Assembly (NCBI GenBank): GCA_019058015.1
Contig: JAHLWH010000019.1
Coordinates: 1-37,758, forward strand
DNA from: Promethearchaeota archaeon
Lineage (GTDB): Archaea > Asgardarchaeota > Lokiarchaeia > Sigyniarchaeales > SOKP01
DNA: 37,758 nt
Reading direction: 5' to 3'
Shown here: in pieces, positions 9,896 through 18,643 of the stretch
Position numbering within the stretch: the stretch's first letter is position 1
Layout: every line of letters starts with the position of its first letter
Position numbers and translations under genes: made by a program
The notes under the pieces: model-generated
Databases searched by the model: none
The model's input: the letters and a program-made list of their open reading frames with translations, nothing else
What the model was told of the DNA's origin: nothing

Positions 9896-11041
9896 TTATC
9901 CAGAATAATTATTCTGAATTACATGTTCTAAGCCTTCTATTATGCTCTTAGTTCCTTTTGTTTGATAAATTTCCATTAAGTCTTCAATATTAGCAGTTTT
10001 TCCCATTTTTGCAGATAAATAACCAAGAAGTATAGTGGAGATTGCCGATCTCGCTTGTTCAGGAGTAAATTCAGGCTCTTTATCTTCTAGAATACAATTA
10101 ATGAAATGTGAATCTTCAATTCGAGAAGAAATTTCATAATATTTAGGATAAGGTCCATGTTCAATTTTAGGTTCATACCAAATTCCAGAGTTTTTTCTGA
10201 AATCTTCATGAGTTGAATTAATTTTAACTGGATTTTTCCAAGCATGATTTTCTAAAATTGTTCCTTTTGTTCCATATATTTCTAAACTATTAGTTGGAGG
10301 AGTAACAACACAAAAGCTAACGACTGTTTCTGCGATTACTTTATTTTTATATTTTAAAAAAATCATTGCATTATCTTCTGCTTTTTCATTAAGGCTCGTA
10401 CATTGTTTTGTTAACCAGCAATAAGCAGATTCTACTTCATCATTCAATATCCAATTCATTGTAGCAAATTTATGAGCTCCCATATCCATTAAGCAACCTC
10501 CACCAGCCATAATTAGATGACCTTTCCAAGATTTAGGATCTAAAAGTGCTGGAATTTCATTAACGCCTTCATAAGAACGAACCAAAAACACATTTCCAAT
10601 CAATCCGTTCTGAACTGCTTCCATTATATATTTATGAGCAGGTAAAAATCTATGGTTCTCTGCAATCATAAATTTAACACTTGCTTTTTTAGTCGCCTTA
10701 ATCATTTTGTCACAACCTTCTAATGTTGTAGCCATTGGTTTTTCACAAAGAATATGTTTTCCAGCTTCAGCAGCAGTTATTACCATTTTTTCGTGAAGAT
10801 AGTGCGGCATCATTAAAAGAATTGCATCAATATCGCTATTAAGAAATTTTTCATAAGTTGGGAATGCAGTTAATTTAAATTTTTTAGCGTTTATTTTCGA
10901 TTTCTTCTTATCAGCGTCATAAATTGACATTAATTTAATTTTCGGGTTGCTTTTACAAGCATTACTATGAATTCTCCATGCTTCACCACATCCAACAATA
11001 CCTAATTTAACAAAATCCATAATATTTTCCTTTAAAAACAT
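9896..11041 (-). CDS. Gfo/Idh/MocA-family oxidoreductase (copy 2)
   Basis: LGIVGCGEAW, LCEKPMATTLEGCDKMI, FMIAENHRFLPAHKYI; start probably MDFVKLGIVG at ~11020. Confidence 0.92.
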   Translation of the reverse strand: MFLKENIMDFVKLGIVGCGEAWRIHSNACKSNPKIKLMSIYDADKKKSKINAKKFKLTAFPTYEKFLNSDIDAILLMMPHYLHEKMVITAAEAGKHILCEKPMATTLEGCDKMIKATKKASVKFMIAENHRFLPAHKYIMEAVQNGLIGNVFLVRSYEGVNEIPALLDPKSWKGHLIMAGGGCLMDMGAHKFATMNWILNDEVESAYCWLTKQCTSLNEKAEDNAMIFLKYKNKVIAETVVSFCVVTPPTNSLEIYGTKGTILENHAWKNPVKINSTHEDFRKNSGIWYEPKIEHGPYPKYYEISSRIEDSHFINCILEDKEPEFTPEQARSAISTILLGYLSAKMGKTANIEDLMEIYQTKGTKSIIEGLEHVIQNNYSG

Positions 11042-11095
11042 TCATATTCAAAAATAAATTTAATTAAAAATTATTTCTAGTTTTATAGTATCTCT

Positions 11096-11842
11096 TTAAA
11101 TTATCATGCCACCATCAACAGACAGGCTTATTCCAGTGCAAAATTCATTGAGAACAAGAAATAACACACCCTTCGCAATTTCTTCGGGTTTTCCTAGCCT
11201 TCCTAAAGGTTGGCGTGCAATGAATTGGCGTCTTGCTTCTTCAGGATCATCAAATTTTGCTAATCGTTTAGCCAGAGAAGAAGTATCAGTTGTACCTGGG
11301 CAAATACAATTTACTCTTATTCGATCTTCGATATAATCAATAGCCATGGCTCTCGTCATGGATAATACTGCACCTTTAGATGCGGTGTATGCAGCTCTTT
11401 CCTTGACTCCTTTTAATGCAACGGATGAAGCATTATTTACTATTGTTCCTTTAGTTTTTTTTAAATAAGGAATAGCATATTTCGATATTAAATAAATCCC
11501 ACGTACATTTACAGCCATTGTTTTATCCCAATCTTCAGTAGAAATATTGTCTATTCTCCCTGGAAGTACAATACCTGCATTATTAAAAAGAATATCAATT
11601 TTTCCATATTTTTCAATTGTTTTTATTATAATTCTCTTAGCATCTTCTTCTTTCGAAACATCCCCTTGAATAAAAATAGCATCACCACCCGAACTTTTAA
11701 TGGTATTCACAACTTTTAAAGAAGACTCAGATAAAGAGTTGCAACAAACTTTGGATCCTTCTTTAGCAAATAAGACAGCTGTTGCCCTTCCAATGCCCGC
11801 TCCCGCTCCAGTAATAATAGATACTTTTCCTTCCAATTTCAT
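11096..11842 (-). CDS. SDR-family oxidoreductase
   Basis: TGAGAGIGRATA, NNAGIV, YTASKGA, CPGTTDT, SVDGGM. Confidence 0.93.
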   Translation of the reverse strand: MKLEGKVSIITGAGAGIGRATAVLFAKEGSKVCCNSLSESSLKVVNTIKSSGGDAIFIQGDVSKEEDAKRIIIKTIEKYGKIDILFNNAGIVLPGRIDNISTEDWDKTMAVNVRGIYLISKYAIPYLKKTKGTIVNNASSVALKGVKERAAYTASKGAVLSMTRAMAIDYIEDRIRVNCICPGTTDTSSLAKRLAKFDDPEEARRQFIARQPLGRLGKPEEIAKGVLFLVLNEFCTGISLSVDGGMII

Positions 11843-11874
11843 TATTTTCCCTCCTGTTATTAAAAATAGATTAA

Positions 11875-12687
11875 TTATAACTCAATAATTTTTCGCGCTT
11901 CAGAAGGATCAGCTACATCACGGCCCATTTCTTTACAAATTCTCACCATTCGAGCTACTAATTCCGCATTATTTTTTGCGGGAACTTCTTTCCTTATGAA
12001 AGGATAATCTTCAGTTCCAACACGAACATTCCCACCATGTGAAATAGCTAAGGTGGCGATTTTTGTTTGTTTTTCTCCCATAACACTAATAGTATGTAAG
12101 CAATTTTCTGGCATATATTTTATCCGATGTAAATATTCATCAGCTGTAGGAGGAGACCATGTGCCGCCAGCCCAGTTAAAAAATAATGTTAAGACATGAG
12201 GACTTTCAATTAAACCTTTCTCTATTAAATAGTTCAAATTCCAATATGATCCCGTGTGCCATACTTCCCACTCAGGTTTAATGTTAAACTCTCTACATTT
12301 TATACAATATTCTTCCAATTCTTCTAGAGAGTGAATTCGATTCAAGTTCACTTGGGTAAAATGTTCATCATGATGATTCAATATAATAGAAAGCATATCT
12401 GGTCTTGCTTCAAAATCTCCTTTTCTATCAGGGATAATATCACTAGACATACCTCCTTGAATTATTACATCACATTGTTCTCTAATTTTATTTACAATTT
12501 CAACCTCTTCTCCTCTAGGAAGATGTACATGAGCTATAGCAGCACCTGCCTCATAGCATTCTACTACATCTTGGATTAATGCATCAGTAGTTTCAGCCCA
12601 ATTTTTAACGTTTGGATAAATCCAAGAATTTGCAGTTGTAGCAGTTAAAATTAATTTTTCATATTCTTTCATTACTTTATCACCCAA
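11875..12687 (-). CDS. BKACE family (DUF849) beta-keto acid cleavage enzyme-like protein
   Basis: LILTATTANSWIYPNVKNWAETTDALIQD, AGAAIAHVHLP (HxH), EVWHTGSYWN, SHGGNVRVGTEDYPF typical of DUF849/Kce-type enzymes. Confidence 0.85.
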   Translation of the reverse strand: MGDKVMKEYEKLILTATTANSWIYPNVKNWAETTDALIQDVVECYEAGAAIAHVHLPRGEEVEIVNKIREQCDVIIQGGMSSDIIPDRKGDFEARPDMLSIILNHHDEHFTQVNLNRIHSLEELEEYCIKCREFNIKPEWEVWHTGSYWNLNYLIEKGLIESPHVLTLFFNWAGGTWSPPTADEYLHRIKYMPENCLHTISVMGEKQTKIATLAISHGGNVRVGTEDYPFIRKEVPAKNNAELVARMVRICKEMGRDVADPSEARKIIEL

Positions 12688-13363
12688 TTTTTTGTTTTTT
12701 GAATTTTTTAATTAATGCTAATGTTCTAGCTATATTTCCTTCGATTTTTTCCCAATTTTCGGATTCAATATACTCTTTCGTTATTAATTTAGAGCCAATA
12801 CCAAGTGCAATGACTCCTGCATCAAACCATGCAATAATATTTTCTTCGTTTATATCAACTCCTCCAGTTGGCATTAATTTTAGCCAAGGCATTGGTGCTA
12901 ATATGGCTTTAGCAAATTTTGGGCCACCTAATTCACCAGCTGGAAAAATTTTAATTATTTCACATCCCAACTCCTCTGCTTTTGATATTTCAGAAGGTGT
13001 TCCGCAACCTGGACAATAGGGAATTCTTCTTCTATTACAAAGTTTGGCGATAGATGGATTTAATAATGGACCTACTACAAAGCTGGCTCCGTTGTTAATA
13101 TAAAGAGCAGCAGTATAAGGTTCAATAACCGATCCAACTCCAAAAATTAACTGTGGTTTTTCTTTTTCAAAATATTTAACAAGTTTTGTGAAAACATCAT
13201 AAGCAAAATCACCTCTATTTGTAAATTCAACAATCTTCCCACCACCTTTTGCAATACTCTCAACTATTTTTCGAGCAATGTCAAAATTCTTATTATAAAA
13301 TACTGGTACAAGACCTTGCTCAACAATTGTGTTATATACTTCCAAACTTGAAAATCTTGCCAA
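12680..13363 (-). CDS. eda: KDPG/KHG aldolase family protein
   Basis: VEFTNRGD, GVGSV, CPGCGTPSEISKAEELGCEIIKIFPAGELGG (Schiff-base Lys), PTGGVD. Confidence 0.9.
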   Translation of the reverse strand: MARFSSLEVYNTIVEQGLVPVFYNKNFDIARKIVESIAKGGGKIVEFTNRGDFAYDVFTKLVKYFEKEKPQLIFGVGSVIEPYTAALYINNGASFVVGPLLNPSIAKLCNRRRIPYCPGCGTPSEISKAEELGCEIIKIFPAGELGGPKFAKAILAPMPWLKLMPTGGVDINEENIIAWFDAGVIALGIGSKLITKEYIESENWEKIEGNIARTLALIKKFKKQKIG

Positions 13364-13385
13364 AATTAATCACATTTTTAATTAA

Positions 13386-14423
13386 TTATCTAGAGACACG
13401 CCCAGAAGTGTCTCCTCCCATCAATTTAAGAACTTCATCAATAGACACTAAATTAAAATCTCCATATATTGTATGTTTTAAACATGACGCTGATACTGCA
13501 AAATTTAATATTTTTTGATAATCATCTTTATACTTTAGAAATCCAAAGATTATACCTGCAGCGAAGGAATCGCCTCCACCAACTCGGTCTACTATTTGAG
13601 TTATGTCATATTTTGGTCCAATATATAATCTGTCTCCATTAAAAAGACCACCTGACCAAGTATTATGACTCGCAGATATTGAACCTCGTAAAGTTATTGC
13701 TATATTTTTCAAATTTGGAAATTTTTTCATCAATTGTTCTCCTACAAATTTATATTTTTGTGCATTTATTTTCCCAGAGGATATGTCAGTTTCTGGTGTC
13801 TTAATACTAAAGACTTTATCTGCATCCTCTTCATTCCCAATTGCAAGGTCGCAGTAATTAACAAGTTCTGACATAATATCAGATGGTTTTTTTCCATATT
13901 TCCATAATTTACTTCTATAATTTAAATCACAAGAAATAAAAACTCCTTTATTTTTTGCTACTTTTACTGCTTCGAGACAAATATCTGCTAAATTTTGTGA
14001 AATTGCTGGAGTAATCCCTGTCCAATGAAACCAATTTATTTCTTCAAAAATTTTATCCCATTCAAACATACCAATTTTAGCAGTTGAAATAGATGAATTC
14101 GCTCGATCATAAATCACCTTACTTCCTCGGGTTGAGGCTCCTTTCTCAAGATAATATATACCAAGCCGATCTCCACCCCTTATAATTTTATTAGTATTAA
14201 CACCATACTGACGTAAAAATTGAATACATGCATCTCCAATTTCATTTTGAGGCAATCTTGTCACATAATATACGGGGATGCCAAAATTCGCCAATGATAC
14301 AGCTACATTAGCTTCTCCTCCGCCATAGATTACTTCAAATGATCTAGCTTGTATAAAACGCAAATAACTTGGAGGTGAAAGTCTAAGCATTATTTCTCCA
14401 AAAGTAACAACTTTTTCATTCAC
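13386..14423 (-). CDS. kdgK: PfkB-family sugar kinase, probable 2-keto-3-deoxygluconate kinase
   Basis: TFGEIMLRLSPP, GGGEANVAVSLANFG, DLNYRSKLW, VDRVGGGDSFAAG; adjacent to KDPG aldolase. Confidence 0.87.
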   Translation of the reverse strand: MNEKVVTFGEIMLRLSPPSYLRFIQARSFEVIYGGGEANVAVSLANFGIPVYYVTRLPQNEIGDACIQFLRQYGVNTNKIIRGGDRLGIYYLEKGASTRGSKVIYDRANSSISTAKIGMFEWDKIFEEINWFHWTGITPAISQNLADICLEAVKVAKNKGVFISCDLNYRSKLWKYGKKPSDIMSELVNYCDLAIGNEEDADKVFSIKTPETDISSGKINAQKYKFVGEQLMKKFPNLKNIAITLRGSISASHNTWSGGLFNGDRLYIGPKYDITQIVDRVGGGDSFAAGIIFGFLKYKDDYQKILNFAVSASCLKHTIYGDFNLVSIDEVLKLMGGDTSGRVSR

Positions 14424-14807
14424 ATTAATTCTCTCTTTGATGGTTTGATCTTTAAATTAATGGTTTTTTTAAATTGCTTTAATATATTTTAATGACATTT
14501 TGAAATATTAAATCCTTTTATTTAAATTTTTAATAAAAGATAAAAAAAGTAAAAATGATCGATTCTATCTTACATTAACTTAACAAAATTAACAGTATGA
14601 ACGTAATAACGGTATCTTCTGATTCTTTTGCTATCCTTAAAAATTCATTTGCTTTATATTGCTTAAATCCTTTTTACAAATAAAATTTTTAAAATATTCT
14701 TAAATAGAAATATAAAATAATGAAGGAAAACAAATACTCATTTTTGATATATTAAAAAAAAAAAAACAATAAAATAAGAAATATAAAAATTAAATTTTTC
14801 CAAAAAA

Positions 14808-15086
14808 TTAAGAATCTAATTGCTTTTGGAGATCAATATAAATCGGAATTTCTTTCCCTTTCTCTTCTACAACTACCTTTAATAATCCATCCTCAATGGC
14901 TGTACTAATTGGAACAATAGGGGCTTTTTTCTTTTCAGATTTCGTTCCCTTTGCGAGCATTCCCTTATTAGCTAAACAGGTATGCTCTTCATCATAAAGG
15001 TAACATTTTGAACAACAGAATCCAACAGGCATATGTCCTACTATTGAACATTTATCGTAATTATCACAATTACAATTATTACACAT
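14808..15086 (-). CDS. Small Cys-rich metal-binding-like protein (copy A)
   Basis: MCNNCNCDNYDKCSIVGHMPVGFCCSKCYLYDEEHTC; paralog of the adjacent ORF 15173-15343. Confidence 0.65.
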   Translation of the reverse strand: MCNNCNCDNYDKCSIVGHMPVGFCCSKCYLYDEEHTCLANKGMLAKGTKSEKKKAPIVPISTAIEDGLLKVVVEEKGKEIPIYIDLQKQLDS

Positions 15087-15172
15087 TTTTTTTACTCCTC
15101 TTTTACTTATGATGAATTTCTCTTATTTTTTCTGTTCCTTTAGTACGTATTTCCCTGCTCAAGATAAATTGT

Positions 15173-15343
15173 TTAAGACTCGAAAATGTCTAGAAATTGA
15201 TCTACTGTTTTCTCGATTCCTCTTGAACATTTCGAAGGAAGTGTTGCATCGTAACAAACGCATAAGTTGCAACAAAATCCATAAGGTTGGTAACCGACTA
15301 CGGAACATTTTTCTTGATTTTCACAATAACAATTATTACACAT
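15173..15343 (-). CDS. 56-aa Cys-rich small protein (copy B), absent from the supplied ORF track
   Basis: Translation MCNNCYCENQEKCSVVGYQPYGFCCNLCVCYDATLPSKCSRGIEKTVDQFLDIFES*; Cys at positions 2,5,7,13,24,25,28 match copy A. Confidence 0.7.
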   Translation of the reverse strand: MCNNCYCENQEKCSVVGYQPYGFCCNLCVCYDATLPSKCSRGIEKTVDQFLDIFES

Positions 15344-15905
15344 TTTTACATCATTTTTAAAATTTTTTTTGTTGTGATATTAAAATCAAAATTTTTCACT
15401 AATGATATATTACGATAAATGAGTATTTAAATATGATCATTTTTTGCAATTTCTTTAAATAAGAATTTCATTCTCCTACTTTTTGTCACTTCTTATTATT
15501 GTCTAAGATCAAAATAAAATATTTCGAATTTATATCTAAATTTAATATTCTGGATCACAAACTTTTAAGAATTCTGATTAATAAATTAATCATTTCTTGT
15601 TAAATTAAGATATCTTCATAATAAAATGATCGAAATAGATCAAATATTAAACATGAATTAAAAGAATTCATAATAAAAATGGAAAATGGCTGTAAGATAA
15701 TATAAAATTTAATGAAAAAATTATAAGGAAATTTAATAAGAGAGAAATGAATACGCAATAAATTGAATATTAATTTTACAATTCCCTCTATCGATTATCA
15801 AATTTAAAATTTCTCCTTAATTTAATAGTCTTTAATGAAGTGATTGTGTGAAAAGTAGAAAATAAATATCAATTAATATGAAAAAAAAGTTAAAAAATCG
15901 AATTT

Positions 15906-16490
15906 TTAATTAAGTTTTTTTAACAGCCAAGCCATATTTTTCCCTAAATTCTCAAAAGTTTTTTTACCTTCTTTATCATCCTCTACTTCACCTGGTTCTA
16001 ATCCGAAACCCATGTTCCAATAGCTTGAACCTGGCACTATCATTTGGTTTATTAAAAAGAAGTAGTTAATTGCGCTCATAACCTGAGTTGCTCCGGCTCT
16101 TCTTACGGCAATAACAGCTGCACCCACTTTTCTTTTAAGCATATCACCATTTACCTTAGCTACTAGCCCTGCTCTGTCAATTAAAGCTTTTATTGGAGCT
16201 GTTACATTACTGAAAAATGTTGGAGACCCCATAATAATTCCATCTGCATCAAGCATCTTAGCAATATATTCGTTCATTTTATCGTCCTCAATACTACACC
16301 TTTTATTTTGATTTTCATCGCAAAGATAACACTCCCTACATTGGCTCAATTTCTCCATACCAATCCAAATTAACTCACACTTAATTTGTTCTTGCTCGAG
16401 CTCGTTCATCACCATTCGAAGGCAGTGATAAGTGTTTCCCTTTTCTCGAGGGCTTCCATTAAACAATACAACCTTTATTGCCTTTTCCAT
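15906..16490 (-). CDS. Flavodoxin-fold NAD(P)H-dependent FMN reductase-like protein
   Basis: VVLFNGSPREKGNTYHCLRMV, CRECYLCDENQNKRCSIEDDM, ADGIIMGSPTFFSNVTAPIKALIDRAG. Confidence 0.88.
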   Translation of the reverse strand: MEKAIKVVLFNGSPREKGNTYHCLRMVMNELEQEQIKCELIWIGMEKLSQCRECYLCDENQNKRCSIEDDKMNEYIAKMLDADGIIMGSPTFFSNVTAPIKALIDRAGLVAKVNGDMLKRKVGAAVIAVRRAGATQVMSAINYFFLINQMIVPGSSYWNMGFGLEPGEVEDDKEGKKTFENLGKNMAWLLKKLN

Positions 16491-16620
16491 ATAATCACCT
16501 TTTTCAATTACTTTATTCTATCATAGATAATTAAATTATATTTCGGTTTAAATTTCAAAACAAATTTATTAATGCGAATAATATAAATAATAATACAGCC
16601 ATTTACCTTCTTGAAGAAAT

Positions 16621-16788
16621 ATGACCGATATCTAATTTTCTGTATCTGAGGAATTATTAAAAAGGATGAAAAAATATCCCGAAATTAAATGGGATACTAT
16701 TGTGCAGGCTGCTGTAAAATATTATCTCGAAAAATTAGAAATTGCGGATAATAATAAAGAAATTGAATCGATGACAAAATTATCATGA
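16621..16788 (+). pseudogene. VapB-like ribbon-helix-helix antitoxin remnant with in-frame stop
   Basis: Frame 16621-16788 reads MTDI*FSVSEELLKRMKKYPEIKWDTIVQAAVKYYLEKLEIADNNKEIESMTKLS*; TAA at 16633-16635 interrupts the N-terminus. Confidence 0.6.
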
Positions 16789-16835
16789 GTCATCTGAATC
16801 ATCTTAGAACGCATCAATTGAAAAAAAATTAATAA

Positions 16836-17162
16836 TTATACTACTAAATTTTTTTTATATTTTTTTAAAATTTTTACGATTTCTAATTCCGCTTCGGAGA
16901 TTCTATATTTTAAAGCAATATTTCTTTTTTTAAGTTCATCGATTATTTGCCATATTGATATACCCGCTATTTCCGCTGCTTTTCCCAAAGAAATTTTTTC
17001 ATCTATATAATCTTTAAGAGCATATTCAAGTTTTTCTTGAGCAATACTTTTCCATAATAATCGTCTTATCAATGAAGATTGCTCTTCTTTAAATAAATTT
17101 CGTAAATCATCAATTTCTTTTTTCAAATCATCAGGTATTACAATTGATATTTTATCTCCCAT
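16836..17162 (-). CDS. UPF0175-like / RHH-HTH antitoxin
   Basis: MGDKISIVIPDDLKKEIDDLRNLFKEEQSSLIRRLLWKSIAQEKLEYALKDYIDEKISLGKAAEIAGISIWQIIDELKKRNI; overlaps the 3' end of the toxin gene by 11 bp. Confidence 0.75.
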   Translation of the reverse strand: MGDKISIVIPDDLKKEIDDLRNLFKEEQSSLIRRLLWKSIAQEKLEYALKDYIDEKISLGKAAEIAGISIWQIIDELKKRNIALKYRISEAELEIVKILKKYKKNLVV

Positions 17163-17649
17163 ATTTTTCACCTTTTTCAATATATTCTTGAAGAATATCT
17201 GCTGATACCCAACTATCTTCAGCATAATTTTTTATATTTGATTTATATTCGAATAAATCAAACTTTTTTGAAATTAATAATTCGAACATCGTCGCAATAG
17301 TAGTTTGGAAGTTAATTCTTAATATTTGCGCAACATTTCGAGCTTTCTTGTCATCAATAATTAGAAGTCTATTCTGTTGTTTTGCTAATTCAAGCGCTTC
17401 TGTTTCACCTTTACCTAAATGTGGATATTGTGATTTTTCAAAATCCTTTAAATTTATCACAATTATTTTTTCCTCATTAATATATTTTTCAATAATATAA
17501 GATTCTGAGTAATTATTTTCTTTACCTTCAATAACCAATTCATTATAAACAGCCTTAGGAATTAAAATCTCATTAAAATGATCGATTACATAACCAATTT
17601 TGCCTAATTTTGTTAAATGAATTAATGGACTTGAATTTGAAATTACCAT
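17152..17649 (-). CDS. PIN-like DUF3368-family toxin
   Basis: MVISNSSPLIHLTKLGKIG, LGKGETEALELAKQQNRLLIIDDKKAR, ATIATMFELL arrangement typical of DUF3368/PIN proteins paired with UPF0175. Confidence 0.78.
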   Translation of the reverse strand: MVISNSSPLIHLTKLGKIGYVIDHFNEILIPKAVYNELVIEGKENNYSESYIIEKYINEEKIIVINLKDFEKSQYPHLGKGETEALELAKQQNRLLIIDDKKARNVAQILRINFQTTIATMFELLISKKFDLFEYKSNIKNYAEDSWVSADILQEYIEKGEKYGR

Positions 17650-17828
17650 ATTATATTATATGAAATTATCATATAAAAATATGATTATATAAGAAATCCT
17701 CCCCCATATAATTTTATTTATATTTTATAAAGATATTATGGAAAAAAAAAGATATCCCAATTCTTTCTAATACAGTTAGATTAGCCAAATATTAGATAAT
17801 TTCTCAAAAAACGGGGTTTTAATCCTTT

Positions 17829-17993
17829 TTATTGATTTTTTTGTTTTTTTAAATATTGCACAGTTCGAAAAAGATGTAATTCAAAAAGCATCTCATCATC
17901 AGGAAATTCCATTCTTACTTCTCGAATTATTTTTTCTTTTTCTTCCTCTGATAAATTTAATTCCTTTAACAAAATTTCTATATCATATAACAT
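17829..17993 (-). CDS. Small putative antitoxin (54 aa)
   Basis: MLYDIEILLKELNLSEEEKEKIIREVRMEFPDDEMLFELHLFRTVQYLKKQKNQ; 10 bp downstream of a PIN-domain gene. Confidence 0.5.
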   Translation of the reverse strand: MLYDIEILLKELNLSEEEKEKIIREVRMEFPDDEMLFELHLFRTVQYLKKQKNQ

Positions 17994-18003
17994 TTTTATC
18001 CCT

Positions 18004-18456
18004 CTATAATTCTGGTGGAGCAAGAATTTCAATAGATCTATAACCTTCTTTTAAATTAATTAAATTGACTCCAATTCGAGTTTTTCTCTTTACAATATGT
18101 TTAAAATTCCAACTGATTAAAATGTCTATGGAATAAACTGTTGTCAAAGCTATATGTATAGCATCATTTTCATATTTTTTTGGAATAATCCCTTCTTTAA
18201 TGTAAATTTCTGTTAATTCCTTTACTTCTGGTGTAAATTTAATTTTTGTTCCATTTTTCAGAAGGTATTTCAATTTATTTTTTAATTCTTGATTTGTAAT
18301 ACCATTAATTTCATCAAGATTTATATCAGAAAAGAAAAGTTCATAATTTTTTATGAAATTCCAAAAGTTTTCTGTTTGTTTTTGACGATTCAAATTTCTC
18401 TTATCATATAATGCACTATATACCGATGTATCAAGATATATTTTTAATTTCTTCAT
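18004..18456 (-). CDS. PIN-domain protein (VapC-like toxin)
   Basis: KIYLDTSVYSALYD N-terminal acidic motif, ENDAIHIALTTVYSIDILISWNFKHIV. Confidence 0.8.
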   Translation of the reverse strand: MKKLKIYLDTSVYSALYDKRNLNRQKQTENFWNFIKNYELFFSDINLDEINGITNQELKNKLKYLLKNGTKIKFTPEVKELTEIYIKEGIIPKKYENDAIHIALTTVYSIDILISWNFKHIVKRKTRIGVNLINLKEGYRSIEILAPPEL

Positions 18457-18643
18457 TTATCTTCTTTTTTTTTTGATAAAAATCTTTAATTTATCTTAAT
18501 ATCTGTTCTCTAACAATGTTAATATTATTTAAATATTAATATTTAACTTGGCCATTGTACTATTATATAATTCCTTCTTTTTATGATATTAAAATTAATC
18601 ATCATGAATTAAGTTGAATAAATATAATATAAATTGACTAACC

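Noticed and set aside
12699-13019. + strand 106-aa ORF
   Set aside because: Antisense to the KDPG aldolase CDS, which carries conserved catalytic motifs.
15109-15360. + strand 83-aa ORF
   Set aside because: Antisense to the better-supported Cys-rich small protein at 15173-15343 (-), which has a clear paralog next to it.
15344-15905. ~560-bp AT-rich intergenic region as possible ncRNA or origin
   Set aside because: No clear repeat, GC-rich island, or hairpin array seen by eye; cannot support a call without folding or covariance analysis.
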